Positions 1-12,260 of a stretch of 64,000 nucleotides of DNA are shown piece by piece. The position numbers were made by a program, and so were the translations under genes. The stretch's first letter is position 1. The number at the start of each line of letters is the position of its first letter. The stretch comes from Takakia lepidozioides (taxonomy: Eukaryota > Streptophyta > Takakiopsida > Takakiales > Takakiaceae), in NCBI GenBank assembly GCA_030704615.1, contig CM060731.1:28212001-28276000 (forward strand), written 5' to 3'. The notes under the pieces were generated by a model, which was not told the origin of the DNA, did not search any database, and worked only from the letters and a program-made list of their open reading frames with translations.

Positions 1-606
1 CGTTTTCCTCTCTCTCACACTCATGAAGTAAAGGGACTGCCTTCTACGTCTTCTTACCATGTCTTCTCTCTCACTCCCGCAGCTCTCCAGCTTGACTAAC
101 AAACAATCGAGAAAGTAAGGAACCCTGTAAAGCCGTCAGTTATGCATGTGGTTAAGGACGTGCGTGTCTACCCTATAACCCCCCAAATGGATCGATCTCA
201 CTGGCTGCGGCTTATTGGGCGCCCCTAATGCCATCAATAAGGCCGAGTTCTTCAAATGTGGATGTTTTCTGATTTGGATGAAATATTGCGCACATGAGGC
301 ATGCCATCGCCCTATCATACACGGATTTTGCCTTCTTCAAAACGAAAACATACATAACATCAGGAACGCAATGTCCGCGTTCATCCGGCGTTGGATATTT
401 CCTGGGTTCGGCACTCAATGCACTGTCCGGGTTCACGTTGTGGAACGCCGCAAAACACAAATTGGATTGCAATATCCAAGACGACACCGTCTTTTCGCGG
501 TGGTGTGACACTGACAAAATAAACAGTTTGTTCCCTTCTCCATCAATTTGGCAACTGCCCAACTGTTTTGGCTGTGTGGTTCAATACCCTCACAAGTTAG
601 TGGTTA
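1..606. other. No recognisable gene
   Basis: I recognise no gene, RNA or element end here. Short open frames exist on both strands but show no family signature. The stretch lies just upstream of the transposase-like region that starts near 607 and could hold its promoter or a decayed first exon. Confidence 0.4.
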
Positions 607-3600
607 ATGGGTGGGGCCAGTTGTACAACTGCCTCTTGCCTTAGCAAACACTTTTGGGATTTGGCAATCGCCTCCAGAAGGTTTTTACCTGGCCATGTCG
701 CACAGTTGTATTGGTACTCACCATCGTATGTTCACCACATGGCTTCTCCTAATGACGTGGCCTTCGCCGAGTTTCAGTATACTGAAGAGCTTTGCCCTTT
801 CAGTGCCTCGGTTGAAGATGATGGTTTTGCTGTGGTGGAGGAGCATGTTCTGGCAGCAAGGTTCAAGTGTTACTGTCGAGAAAGTGATCTATGACTTGGA
901 GGGAAACGTTCAAAGAACGTTGTTCCAGAAACCGCACGTTGTAGAGAAACACAAAGAATGGAGAGTTCTTCCTGGAAAATATCGTGTGTTCCGAAGCGAA
1001 AGGAGACAATCCAGTGGCTCCATTGTCACTCCTGGGACAGCTGCCTCTGTCGTTCAAGGAAAGCGGCATGTGACTGTGAAGCAGGACGGACACCACTTCA
1101 ACAACTTTTGTGACACTGTCGGATTCCTCGGATGATGAATTGGCAGAAATACTGGCTCCCATGAACAGTCTTCCTGAAGGGGACATCGATGTTCAGGAAA
1201 TCGTTAGCATCATCCCACATCTGAAAGCATTGTCAGGAAAACCAGGATCCAAAAATGAGATCGCAGGGATACTGTGGGATTCATTCGCAACAAAAAAGGT
1301 TCATTTCCTTCCACCTTCCTTCGACGGTGACATCCTCTTTGAGCTGAATCCAGCAACTTGTGTTGGGGGCCTCTCAGGTCTCTTGCAAGGAATGGATAAA
1401 AAGCATGATGGCCATCCATGGTGCAGAACCAAAACGTCCAATATCCACAACGATATAAACTTGACATTCAGAAGGAGCGTTTGTGTGGGGCATCTGAGAT
1501 GTGTGAATGTAAGTTGCGAGCGTTTCATGAAGAGCGGTGCTAAAAATGAGAGTGAGTGGGAAGGACTCTCCGACAATCCTTTTATCCCAGGCTGTGCCCC
1601 ACCGTCTGCCAGTACATTTGTTTGTAAGTTCTGCAAGGTGGCCCCCTCCTGCATTGCACATTGCCCTGCTCGCATGTACTACGTTACTCACTGTTGCAAA
1701 ACCATGACTCGAGCCTACATTCATTTTGGGACTCACGACCATCCCGTGTCTCACGGCGATTGCAGAGATAGTGTGGAGTTGGCGCGTGGGCTTGTCGTGG
1801 AGGAGTTTGCAAAGTCCCCTTCAACCAAACCATCTGCCAGAGCGTTGGCTGCCAGCAAAAGTTTCCTAGTGAGGCACATTCTTGGGCAGGGAAGCGAATG
1901 CAGCTCAAGACTTGAGGGGGCTTCTTTGGATGCAGTGATGGATCACTTCTCCGTGTTGAGCTCCCCCAATATTAGGAATCAGGTGAATGCATTGAGAGTG
2001 CGCGGTGGAAACACAGGGTCCATCGACAACATTATGGAGCTCAAGCGCATAAGTCAATATGACTTTATCCAATCTAGCGTCTTCCCGGGTCAGGGGTCTT
2101 CAAAGGTTTACTTATTCAAGATGTCTACGGTGGGCGAGGGCAGTGGCGTCAGCCTGGCCAGACGTATGCAACAAGGGGGGGATCTGGAGAAAGCCTGGCT
2201 GATGTTCGATCATTGCAAACGAGTGAAGGGCTGGACAACCATGTCTTGCCATGTTTACAACCCGAACTACCAAAGAATAATGACAATTGCCATCTGTGAC
2301 ATGCAGTGTGAAGATACAGAGTCCCAGATCATAATGTGAATTGTTTGCTTTCAGTCATGGAGTCCAATGGACATACATGCATAAATTTCAACGGGTTTAT
2401 GGCGGATAGTACACAGGCTAACTTCAACGCTGTGCGCCGAGTTTTTGGATCTGGTGATCCAAAGGTACCCATGCCTAATAGGGAGCGCACATGTCTATTC
2501 CACTGGACTCAGTCCCTGCAAAAACATACGAAGAAGTGCATCAGAAGAGATTTGCAGGCGGAGCATATGAGGCTCTGCTTCATGTACAAGAATGCGACTA
2601 CAATGGAAGAGGCTGAGACCATGTACCAGACAGTGAGAGCATGGTGGTTCTCGTCAGGGGCTACTGATCAGGACGGTGTCAAAGAATTGGAAGACTGGTT
2701 GGTCTTCTGGCACTTCAGATACAGGCAATGGGGGGCTTTCATAACTACTGTAAGTTGTCTTTCACCTCTGTAATCCCTTGTATGTGCCCAGTTTCTTTCC
2801 TTGTTCCAAGAACAGTCCGCGCTTGCATGAATGACGCTCTTTCATTTTTCTTTCATAGGACATGTCCCTTGAGGACATTGCGGACATGTCGTCCTGCAAT
2901 CTGGCAGAAAGCATTCACGCCACCTGGAAGCAGCAATCTGGCAAAGCAGGAAGAGATCTGTACATTGCTACAATAGATGATCTGGTACGAGCTCTAACCC
3001 AACAAACAAGATATCGTGACTTCCTCAAGGGGCGATGTGGGGGCAAGGGACCAGATACATCAGAGTTGATGCTGAGGGCTGCAAGAAGGTCCGGGGATCC
3101 AACGAAGATGGCAAAGGCAGTGAACAGGTGCACAATGGGCTCGCCTCTCCAATCAAGGGAGCCCCATCTGGAAGGAGAGGAAAGGTTCGGGACTTGCAAA
3201 CGCAAGCTAAATACACCTCCAGGATCAGATGGGGATTCATATCGCCATGACAGAGACAACTTCTCTGTACCCAAGATTTCTCCACTACAAAGCATGGCGT
3301 CCAGTAGGAAAGAGGCTGCTGGTGCTTCCTCTTCCACACAACTACCTGCAACCCCTGTAGTTGCGGATTTCCAGCAGGACCACAGGGGGGCAGTGCAGGA
3401 GTCACCTTGTGCTGACTCCGAATGGCACATCGAGCGAACTACTCCAGGGTCTAGAGTTGGCTGCGTTGCAGTGAGGGCCATTAGTTATGAAAAGTGTAAG
3501 TCCAGGATAGCCAAAGGCTCGGCGGGTACTCCAGCTCCGACGTTCACAGGTTTGATTCGGCCATATATGTCAAAGGAATCGAAGATGCACAAATTCTGGT

Positions 3601-4121
3601 TCTGCCCGGATGATATGGCTCGATGTGTGAATGGTACCGTCCGCGACTCCTGCATTGCTAAGCCTCCCCCACCAACCATTTGGCCAGTGCGGGTGGGAAC
3701 CTCCCTAACAGCACTAGAGATTGGCAAGTTGGAGCACGCCGGCTTTCGTCTGCACCGATCTGTGGCGTCGACTCTTGGTGGCCTTGCTGCTATGGTGCCT
3801 CCTCTAGATGATACTTCGCATCCCACGAGAAGGAATGGCAAAACAGTGCATTGGGTGGCTTCGGGGCCTGATCACAATGCGAAGGTGGAATCGGCCAGAC
3901 TACTTCAGGCTCGGGTAACAGGAACTATGGAAGTACCTTCACCTGGGTATGGACGGGTTTATACTTTGGTCACATCTGGGTCTGTTTTGCACGACAGGGC
4001 CTATCAGGTGACGGTGGGAAATTTTCCGGGGTGTACCTGTCCTGACTTCGTGTGCATGCGTGAGGAAGCTGCAACTGCCTTCTTGGCAAAGTCATCAGTG
4101 GGTGTGGACTGTGGAGTCTGA
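607..4121 (+). pseudogene. MULE-like transposase, copy 1 (decayed)
   Basis: This is a cut-and-paste transposase of the Mutator-like (MULE) class, judged by its similarity throughout to the better copy at 48.5-51.4 kb. The N-terminal part is spread over two frames (607-894 and about 840-1135). The main frame 1110-2339 holds a Cys-rich zinc-binding region and the first acidic site (LMFDHCKR). A one-base frame change near 2336 leads into 2336-2773, which has the second acidic site (GFMADSTQAN) and the FHWTQS motif. A GT-AG intron of about 90 bp (GTAAGT near 2771, CATAG near 2859) precedes 2860-4121, which has the probable catalytic Glu (LAESIHATW). A SWIM zinc finger begins at CTCPDF but loses its CxH half, so it is broken. 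With at least two frame breaks this copy is almost certainly inactive. No CTCATGAAATAG element end was found downstream. Confidence 0.8.
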
Positions 4122-7100
4122 ATGTGATGGTGTGTCCAAGTTGCATGTGGTGTTGGAGCAAGAGACAATCTGTGGAGACTTTGTACTTAATTCTGTGTTT
4201 CTATCAGTGTACCAAATTTAGGCTACCGGGCATATTAGTGACAGTCCAGATTACAAATGCAGGACGGACTCAAGAGGGCAAAGCCTGTTAATTGCGTTTA
4301 AGATCTTTGTGCATCTCTTTCTATGACAAGGAGGGGGGACATATGAGTTGGTCTCTACCTCTCAGCAGAGCCCATCAAAGCCATTGTACTCCTTGTTTGT
4401 GAGGTTCGGTAACAACATTACTGCTGTGACAGGTCCCCGATTGAGACAAGCAGGGAGGAACCAAAGGGTACGTACCGTGGCAAGGAAGAGAGTATAACTA
4501 CAACTTTACTTCGGACAAGGCGGGAGGCTGTCTGGCAAGGATTCAGAGGGGGTCTGACTGAGGAAGAAGCTGAGGGCTATACCCTACTGTATTTGCCTAA
4601 CAATGTGACTGTATTTACATCCAAAGAGGGTGCTGTGGGCAAGGACTTTGCTTTTGATGTGACATGAGTGGTGAACAAGTGCGAGTGATGTCTGATTGGG
4701 TCACTGACCCTGCATAGAAAAAGAGGAAACGGCAGAGGCAGCATAAAATGAGACTTTCATAAAATGGTCTGCCAGCAGTTACAGATCAATCTGCTTTTCT
4801 TGGTTCTCTTTTCATTCCAGTCCTTTTCAATCTCTGTTTCTTAGAGGAGATTTGGTTATTATGTTGAGTGTGGACGCTCTTCTGTTTTTCTCTTGTTCTA
4901 CTCTGTCGCATTTGCCACTGGCTTTACTGTGGAAGTAATAAATTCTTTCTCCTTTCTCTTGTCGCTGCACCTACTTCACGGTCAGATTGTCCTCTTCTGT
5001 GTACAATCATAACTTTAGGTAGTTGAGTTTGAATAAGTTTATAGTTTTGGCTTATGTGGTAAAGATTGCAGTGGTTTTTGCATGTGCTCATTTGTAAGTA
5101 GTTCATAGATGGCAGTGCTGGGGTTGACAACTGGACAAGGAAAGCGTGATGAATATTGTGAAGCTGATTGACAAAAGCAATGGCTATGTCTTTGCTGGGA
5201 TTGAGGGAAATATCAACAAGTTTAACAAGATTGCAGGTGGTCCTTTAAGTTGGGATTATTACAGATATCCTTTATTTCTTTCCCTCTTTCCCTCTTTCCC
5301 TCTTTCCCTCGGTGTTGAGGGGGTGTGTGAGAGTGTACTCATGGACTGTTCCCGTAGACAGTCCTTGCAGGTCTCAATCCTTGTCAGCCATTTGTGTCTA
5401 CAAATAGTAGATGCAGCCTAAATTGCCAGGGGGTTGCCAATCAGCGATTGTGAGTCCTCTACTTTGTACACATGGGCACTATCCATCAGAAAGTGAGGCA
5501 GTGTAAATGGCCTGTCTGAGAGAGAGAAAAAAAAATTAAAAAAGAAAAGGAGCATAATGTTTATGGGAAGCTCAAAGAGCTTATGGGACAGGAGAAAGCA
5601 CAGGACAGACGTGTGGTAGAGAGAGAGGAGAGGAGGAGAGATGTATACATGAGATATTGCTTACCATATCGTTATCGCGATAGACCCCCTTCCCTGTTTG
5701 GATGAAGTGCGCATGAAGGGGAGCATAGGGGGCCCAGTCTCTTTGCAGAATGTTTGCTGCAGTAGTGACTCACGTTTCGGTTCTGACCTTCCAGATTTAC
5801 TAGAGTATTGCTCCCGGAAATCCGACCCAAGGAGGGAGCGTCTGGATTTGTCTCAAGCTTCTCTAACTGAGCAAAGGAGATGTAGTGACGGTCTGTTTGA
5901 TGCTTGCAAAGAGGGAATCTTACCCATTACAAAGCATCAGAATGTCCGCCATCCACCATCAATCCCTCAGATCGTACATGTGGCTTTTCTTTTCTAATGT
6001 ACTCTGGAGAGGTAGACAGCCTTTTCCAAGTTTTGAACTTAGTATCCAAGGTGGGGAGGACCTTTGGGTAGTCATTTAGCTCTAATTGTTTCTGAAAAAG
6101 TGGTAAAGTGCAGAGTAGATTTGTGTCAGCTTCAGCTCCTTCGCTTTGGAGCAGCAGGGCATGTAGCTTATGGAGCTTGGCCTCTACCTGCTCTTGAGAA
6201 GTCTTCCATTAGATATCCAAGACTTTGGGCTGTTCCACAAGTCAGTGCCGCGTCTTTATTCAAACGCGGTACCAAGATTAGTTCGTGGACGCCCTATTGG
6301 CGCATGCAATTCAACCAGTTGAATTGCATTTTGTATGCATTTCCCTCATATACCCAAGTATGTAGTTTGGAGGTGTCCTGGATCTAAGAAACCATCGCTT
6401 GCAAGTCCTTGTGTTTTATCATGTTTGCCTTGATGATGCAGTTTGGCACGTCAGCAGCAGTGCAAGAAAAGTACATGAAGGACAATGAGGTTGACAATGA
6501 CAAGGAGCCCTCACTCTCATAATCAAACGCCATCTCTGCAGACAAAAGGGTGCCGTCCACGCTCTTCCCAACTACTCCTGGGAAGACGATCCATACATGT
6601 GGGAGGAAATCAAAGACAATCTGTTGTAGGTGTTGCTGATAAGCCCACAACGTTGATTAGTTGCAGAGTGTGAATACCTGTCTTTCTTGTCTCCCCACTG
6701 TACATGGAGAAAACAGTCTTTAGTATATCTGCACTCTCCCTGTCATGACAGTGTGTGACGTGCTACCGTGATGGAGGCCCTTTGAACTGCGGCTCAATGA
6801 TGTTGATTGATTCTAACCTTTTTGGTTTGTAAATTGTTCCTCTCCATATGATTTGATCCTGGCCATCCACAATCGATGAGTATTCCAATTTGCAGAGGAA
6901 GCCATGCCGTTTTAGGTGAGGGAAAGAGATATACTGCTTCCCCTATAGCGTATGATTCCCAAAGAGACTCAGTTCTACATAGTGCAATCTTCCTCTCTTA
7001 TGTGTCTCAACAGATCTCAAAACATGATCAGGTCTACATCGTGCTTGTATGTGATTCTCAAGGAAGCTCAAATTTAATCAATCATGCACACCGCACTTCT

Positions 7101-8250
7101 ACTCTCTTGCAGTATGTGACAAGAGATTTGAAAGCTGTGTGTCTAGAAGGATACTGGGAAGGAACGTAAAACATCGTTGGCCATCGGATGGATTATGTAC
7201 AGATGACAGATATTGCATCCCATGAAACCCTAACTCCTCGTTCTCATTTTAGGGTTTGCTTGAAGACGCACGGCTATGGTGGCGACTAAATATGCTGTGG
7301 CAGCTCCACCCTCGACCTCTTTCGCATACGGGCATGTTGGGAAGGGGTGGGGCACATGAGATGTTGTAGTCTTTCGGGATGGTTGTGGATGTCTGAGCTG
7401 TCGGAGTTTGTGCTTAGCTCGATAGGGAGAGCTGTTTTGTTTTGTGTTTTGAGTTTTGACCGTGGTGTTATGGCCTCGTGGTATCTGGTGATGTGAGCGT
7501 GCCTTGTACTGCTATGACCGATCGCCTCGTTAGGAAGGCCCACATCAATTGGCCCGGATTTGCGACATGGGTTGGGCGCTTGGTTCCCATTCCATTACTT
7601 TCTACCGGACTACATTTTCTCTTGAAAGCCTCTGCGCTCGCAGATTTTCTGTCTCAAGTTCGCTTTGTCAACTCATTTCTAGTTTCTAGAACCTTGATGT
7701 CGTCTATCTTCTGAGCGTTCCGATCTTCCTCCTCTATCAGGTTTTCCCCGCTAGTCTGGAAAGGTTGAGGTGCTGTCATTTGTTGTTTGTGACGTAGATT
7801 AGTGGTCAATGCTAAACCTTAGGCCGAGGCTGGAAACTCTCGAGCGCAGTTGTAGGTGGTGCTGAGACCCTGCTTGGCAGGGAGAACCTCCTCAGCGTGC
7901 CCCTGCATTTCTGTGACGTATAAACTGATACTGAGGCCTTCTCTCCTTGCACCTTCTATGCCATCGTTTTTCTGTGTTGTGTGGTCATTGGAATGTGATG
8001 AGGAAGGTTGTCGCAGTCCGCGTGCACCTTGGTGCACCATGAGGATTGACTTACATTCGTCTGATTCCATTTCTATCAGTAATGAAGCTGGTATCTCCTG
8101 ATGGCTACCTCTTTGTGAGACTTATCTGGTTGGAAGTGAAGGTGAGAGGAGGGTTATAGTTGTTATGCTACTCTTTACAAATTATGCTGCTTCTGTTCTA
8201 TTTTATTGGGAAGTGACGATACATCTCGCTGTATCCGAAGGCCTGTGCCT
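4122..8250. other. Long stretch without a recognisable gene
   Basis: No conserved domain was recognised in about 4.1 kb. A frame without a start codon at about 4450-4667 reads plausible protein (it contains GLTEEEAEGYTLLYLPNN) but matches no family I know. Several 60-100 codon frames at 5.1, 5.7, 6.9 and 7.9 kb show no signature. The stretch may be decayed transposon sequence or intergenic DNA. Confidence 0.5.
5279..5310. repeat. TTTCCCTC microsatellite, 4 units
   Basis: Four perfect tandem copies of the octamer TTTCCCTC form a pyrimidine-only tract of 32 bases on the plus strand. Confidence 0.9.
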
Positions 8251-8332
8251 GATCGGACTGACGTGCAAATCAAACGCAAATCCAGAGAGACGCCTATGTG
8301 GATTTGCGTTTGATTTGCACGTCAGTCTGATC
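8251..8332. repeat. Near-perfect 34-bp inverted repeat (hairpin)
   Basis: The arms 8251-8284 and 8299-8332 are reverse complements with one mismatch, which would be a G-U pair in RNA on one strand. They are separated by a 14-base loop. No transposase or tRNA-like sequence is attached. It may be a very small inverted-repeat element or a young microRNA or hairpin-siRNA precursor. The length and shape fit a plant microRNA foldback, but nothing here proves transcription. Confidence 0.85.
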
Positions 8333-8838
8333 CCTCTTATCAAGATGCCGTCATATTGGATTGTTGGGTTATGCATGCAGCTTATGATGAAGAGAAAATC
8401 CGAAACCTACTGAAACCCTGACGTCAAATTATCACCATCTTTCGACTGAAGCTGTATTCAGATACCTGGATGACAATATTGCCTCTTTCTCTAGATCTTT
8501 GTGCTGTTTGAGGAATAAATTTTGTGAATGGGAGTTTTTGTCAGTCTTATGTATCTGAGACAACTAGGGTTGCATTGAAGGTAAGGCCGGATGTTGATAT
8601 ATACATAGACCTGTTCTGAATCCTATGGTGAAGAACACTTACATGCATCACCAACTGACAGCCTTTCCCTCCCACAGATGTTGTTTAGTGACCACAGCTA
8701 ACTATGTATCAACTGTGATTGACTTTATGATATAGGCATCCACTTTCTTATGCGAGCAAGTGAAGTCGAGAGATCTGTACCGATCCAGTTTGCACCTTTG
8801 TATAGAAAGTCGCGTGCTGGATGAAGCCCTGAACCTGT

Positions 8839-8951
8839 CTTCTCAAACATGCATCATCAATAAATACGGATAAAATGTTTTGTCCCGACTTACTTCGCTC
8901 TTCTCAAACATGCATCATATGGATAAAGTGTTGTTCTGACTTACTTCGCTT
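8839..8951. repeat. Two-copy tandem repeat of about 61 bp
   Basis: Two adjacent copies begin CTTCTCAAACATGCATCAT and end GACTTACTTCGCT. The first carries a short extra stretch (CAATAAATAC). This is a simple local duplication. Confidence 0.75.
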
Positions 8952-9589
8952 GTCAATTTCAAGAATCTGTACCACACTTCAGAAACCGTGTGGGCAATGC
9001 ATAAAATGTAAGTCCAATATTAGAAATTGATATCTGTGTTTTGTGCCTCTCAATTTTGAGGCTGGTCCAAGAGTTGCATAGGATGCTATCAAAGCAGCAG
9101 TAAATGACTACCAGACCGAGAGGAATAACAGAATAACATATCAACCAAGCAATAGGTATCTGGCTGATCCTATTGACAACTGACATGCAATGAGGCTGAA
9201 CCTTGGAGGCTGGCAAGAGTCTGGCAGTGGGCTGGGCTGCCCCAACTTGCTGCCCATCCTGCTTACAGAATACAAAAACGGCCATGCATGTTAGGTAATC
9301 CCAGGCCCTGGATACCCTACAGTCATCATGGCCCAGCCTTCAACACCCTCCCATCTCTGCAACTCCCTCTCCTGGTTGATTTTTTCCAATCCTCCACCTA
9401 CTTGCTCTCCATTTCTGTGTATGCTCATAAACCAAACCAGTTTATCCCAAACCCAGATCTGCTAGTCACAAACCCACCGTCCTTGGTCATCATGATCAAG
9501 GTCAAGAAGCTCTTAGCAAAGCCCCCCCCCCAGGATACATGTGGGTAAACACTCTTCCCCCCAAAGACCATAGAACCTGTTTCTTCTTT

Positions 9590-9827
9590 GACCCTCCACG
9601 GCCATCAAATGAGATCAACACCCTCGGCCTCTCCATCCCTCAAAATGTTAATTAGCTTATCCTCATGGAACATAAGAGTCCTAGGGAGTGACCCTCACTC
9701 CCTCAAAAGGGTGAGGCTCGGGAACTGGCTACAGCCACTGCTCCGGCAGGATGCCATCATCTCCCGTCAGGAACATAAGTTAGATCCGCACAAAATCAAG
9801 CTATTAACCGCCCGCTTTGTTCCTCAG
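9590..9827 (+). pseudogene. LINE endonuclease N-terminal fragment
   Basis: The frame at 9588-9830 reads SSWNIRVLGSDPHSLKRVRL and then GNWLQPLLRQDAIISRQEHK. This resembles the start of the apurinic endonuclease domain of plant L1-type LINEs, which have a SWNxRGLG opening followed by a WL...DI..LQE-L block. Only this N-terminal piece is present, with no reverse transcriptase. It abuts exactly the splice-acceptor-like point where similarity to the methyltransferase gene begins, so the LINE probably inserted into an intron of that older copy or was joined by rearrangement. Confidence 0.5.
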
Positions 9828-10615
9828 GTGCTTCAATGTGGGCAGGGACGTTGTCCGACAGGCATGTGTTCGCCTTCGAGCCAGCTACTGCCCTCCACAA
9901 CTCGGAACTTGCAGCGGCTGAACGTCTGCCGAAAGAGGAAGAGGCATCCTCGGAGGATGAGGAAAAATCCGAGAAGGAGCAGGGGGAGGAAGTTGGGATC
10001 GAGGCCGAGGAGCCCCCGGTTTACGAGTGAGTGGTGGCATTGTAAGTTGCCTCCAGATTTCGTGAGGCACCTCCCTCCGCTCTCTTATTTCATTGAAAAC
10101 CCTTTCTGGTTGTGCTGGTATTGACATTCTTGAAGTGGATTTGTTCTTACTGTAGGATGCCAAGTACTGCCGGAGGGACGTCTACACCGGAGTTCATGGG
10201 CAGGAGGAACGTGCCTTTTTTTGCCAGGGGGGATTTCATGCCTAGTCCAGAAAGGGAGTACATCCTTCCTACTTATGCTGCCCGGCTTGCTTCGGTGTCC
10301 ATTAGGAGGTGTTCCGAACGTAGTCGTGTACAGCAGATTTTAGACGAGGCAAGCCTCAAGAAAATGAAGATGAGGGAGGAGACAGCAGCTATTAGAGCCC
10401 GTCGGGCTCGTAGATTTGTCTTGGATTCTGCTGAGGAAAGTGGGGGAGAAGACGCAGAAGATTCCCAGGAGGTGAGGTGGACAGTCCCCCAAGGAGAGGA
10501 CAGGATTTTTGAGAGGCATAATGGAACTGATGCATCACAGAGCTCGGAGGATGAGGGAGATGAGGGGGATGAGGAAGAAGGTGGGGCAAGTTCCTCGGAG
10601 GGTGTAGGAGAGTAG
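9828..10615 (+). pseudogene. C-terminal fragment of ParB-methyltransferase gene, copy 1
   Basis: This is a diverged copy of the last two exons of the gene at 53.5-58.6 kb. The first exon (9828-10026) starts after CCTCAG and encodes ASMWAGTLSDRHVFAFE, the second half of a methyltransferase SAM-binding motif I, then an acidic linker. A GT-AG intron spans 10027-10155. The last exon (10156-10615) encodes the conserved NVPFFARGDFM, YAARLA, EVRWTVPQGED and acidic tail. The intron position and phase match copy 2 exactly. The ParB-like and catalytic parts are missing upstream, where a LINE fragment lies, so this copy is truncated. It lies directly inside the A end of element 1. Confidence 0.8.
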
Positions 10616-10619
10616 TGCC

Positions 10620-10757
10620 CATTCCGGCTATGACAGTTAGAACACACTTGTATAGACGTGGCTTGCCACAAAATTTGCAATAAAATGTTGCATTTCAAGT
10701 CCACTGGTGCCACATTCCAACTTCACATGACCCTATTTCCGTGGACTCACAATGGTC
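10620..10757. other. 3' region between methyltransferase tail and element end
   Basis: This short spacer contains an AATAAAA signal at about 10679-10685, consistent with a polyadenylation region for the gene tail upstream. Nothing else was seen. Confidence 0.3.
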
Positions 10758-10815
10758 TGCTCATGCTTTTTTTTTTTCCGCTCATGCTCATGCCGCTCAT
10801 GAAATAGCAGCCCCC
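10758..10815 (+). mobile_element. Element 1, A-type terminus
   Basis: A cluster of GCTCATG units closes with GCTCATGAAATAGCAGCCCCC, of which GCTCATGAAATAGCA is shared with the terminus at 61.95 kb. The element lies to the left. The host target CAGTATGGC follows at 10816. The inner bases form a terminal inverted repeat with the B-type end at 12746-12760 (shared core TGCTATTTCATGAGC on the opposite strand). Confidence 0.85.
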
Positions 10816-10824
10816 CAGTATGGC
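10816..10824 (+). repeat. 9-bp target site duplication of element 1 (A side)
   Basis: CAGTATGGC directly follows the A-type end. Its reverse complement, GCCATACTG, directly follows the B-type end at 12761-12769. A 9-bp target duplication is typical of MULE transposons. The opposite orientation of the two copies shows that one side has been inverted since insertion. Confidence 0.85.
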
Positions 10825-12260
10825 CAGTATCCTCCTCCACCATATTTGCCAACCCCTAATAGCTATGGGGGTGGCAGGCCACCGGAATATCCTCCTGCTT
10901 ATGGACAGTATGGCCAGTATGGTCCTCGGCCTTCTGGCCAACAACCATGGCCACCAGTCCCTACTTGGCAGGATCCTGCTTTGAATTCTCCTGAGCGCAC
11001 GGAGGTCTCTGAAGGAAGGGAGGGTGCCGTTTCAAATAATGATAGAACCAATGCTTTAAGGAGGGCTAATAGCTCAGCCAAAATTGAAGCTGCCAAGGTC
11101 AAGGAAGAGAGAATATCTGCAGGTCTTCCTCCCACGGTGATCTTGACGAACCTCAAAGGAGCCCCGTATGGTCAGACCCGGAATGTATGGCACGCTGCCT
11201 TTAAAGGACAGGCTTATCGCAAGCTAGATTGTTCCCTTGCCATCAACAACCAACCTGATGAAGTTGTATACGAAATCAGAGATCACCTGGCTAAGCTATT
11301 TTCATATATGCCGCACGAGTTAAAAGACTTCCACCTAAAACAAACAATTGGCAGAATAATGAAGAGTCAGCGTTATGAAGCACACACTGCGTGGTTGGGT
11401 GGTAAGGGGAAACCCATTACTGTATCTGACGAGGTATGGAACAAGCTTGTAAGTTACTGGCAGACAGAGGTGTTCCACAAAGTGTCGGGCAACATGAAGA
11501 AGGCAAATGGTGCAATTCTGAATCCTACCAAGACTGGCCGTGGTGGGTAGGCAATGGTAGAAGCACGCTTGGTAAGTGGCATCATCACGACTCTGTATTT
11601 TGTTCCTCATTGAATTGCTATGTGTATATAATCAGCCCTCACATTGCTTACTGACTTGTGGCATGGGTTTGTTTGTGGCATGGATTAATTTGTAGGAAAC
11701 ACTATCAGGGTGCCCTCCTACATTATATGAAATTCAAGAGGGTTCAGTGTCACGGTTGTCAGCTGGGAGTGACAGGCGGGTAAGTGTGTTTTCCACGTTT
11801 GCAAGAGTGGTTGCTGCATCATAGGTTGCTAGGGTTTTTTTCACGGCTTTTGGCCTGGGTTTTCTTTCCAATGGTTGTTCATGCTAGGTTTTTTGGGTTT
11901 GATTCATACTTGGGCAAGTTTTCATGGATTGGCAGGAGGGAAGTCTCGCATATTCTACAGTAGTTGGCAGGATGGATGGCTTGGACAAACTGGTGGAATC
12001 ACAAGGACGTGACATGGCAGAATTAAAATTACAGATGCAGAGTATGATTGAGTACCAGAAAGCCATTGTGACGAGATTGGGGATTAATCTACCAGGCACA
12101 GGACCAGTGACATCTACGATGGATACGTCTGCTGTGACAGTATCAAAATGTTTGGAATCCCAATTTCAGACGGTAACTGGTGCTCACTCTAAGCCCTTAT
12201 GTCTTCCTGTCACTGATGATCTTTTGAATTTGACCGAGCAGCAGCAGGATACAGGGATTT
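10816..12260 (+). pseudogene. CACTA accessory gene (Transposase_24-like), 3' part
   Basis: The frame 10816-11550 encodes a Tyr/Gly/Pro/Gln-rich N-terminus, then a helical region. It ends in SDEVWNKLVSYWQ...SGNMKKANGA...TKTGRGG, the pattern of the plant Ptta/En/Spm (Transposase_24) family of CACTA accessory proteins. A further exon near 11924-12250 encodes a probable coiled coil (VVGRMDGLDKLVESQGRDM). The missing N-terminus is on the minus strand at 12770-13000. The protein reads smoothly across the MULE target site (PPYGQYG on that side, QYPPPPY on this side), so the gene was whole before element 1 inserted. It is now split and inverted. Confidence 0.7.

Noticed and set aside
2336-2354. Intron at the frame change of transposase copy 1
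   Set aside because: The GT...AG span is only 19 bases, too short to splice, so a one-base indel is more likely.
8165-8413. Short protein gene across the 8.25-kb hairpin
   Set aside because: The 82-codon frame is created by the inverted repeat and has no start context or similarity.
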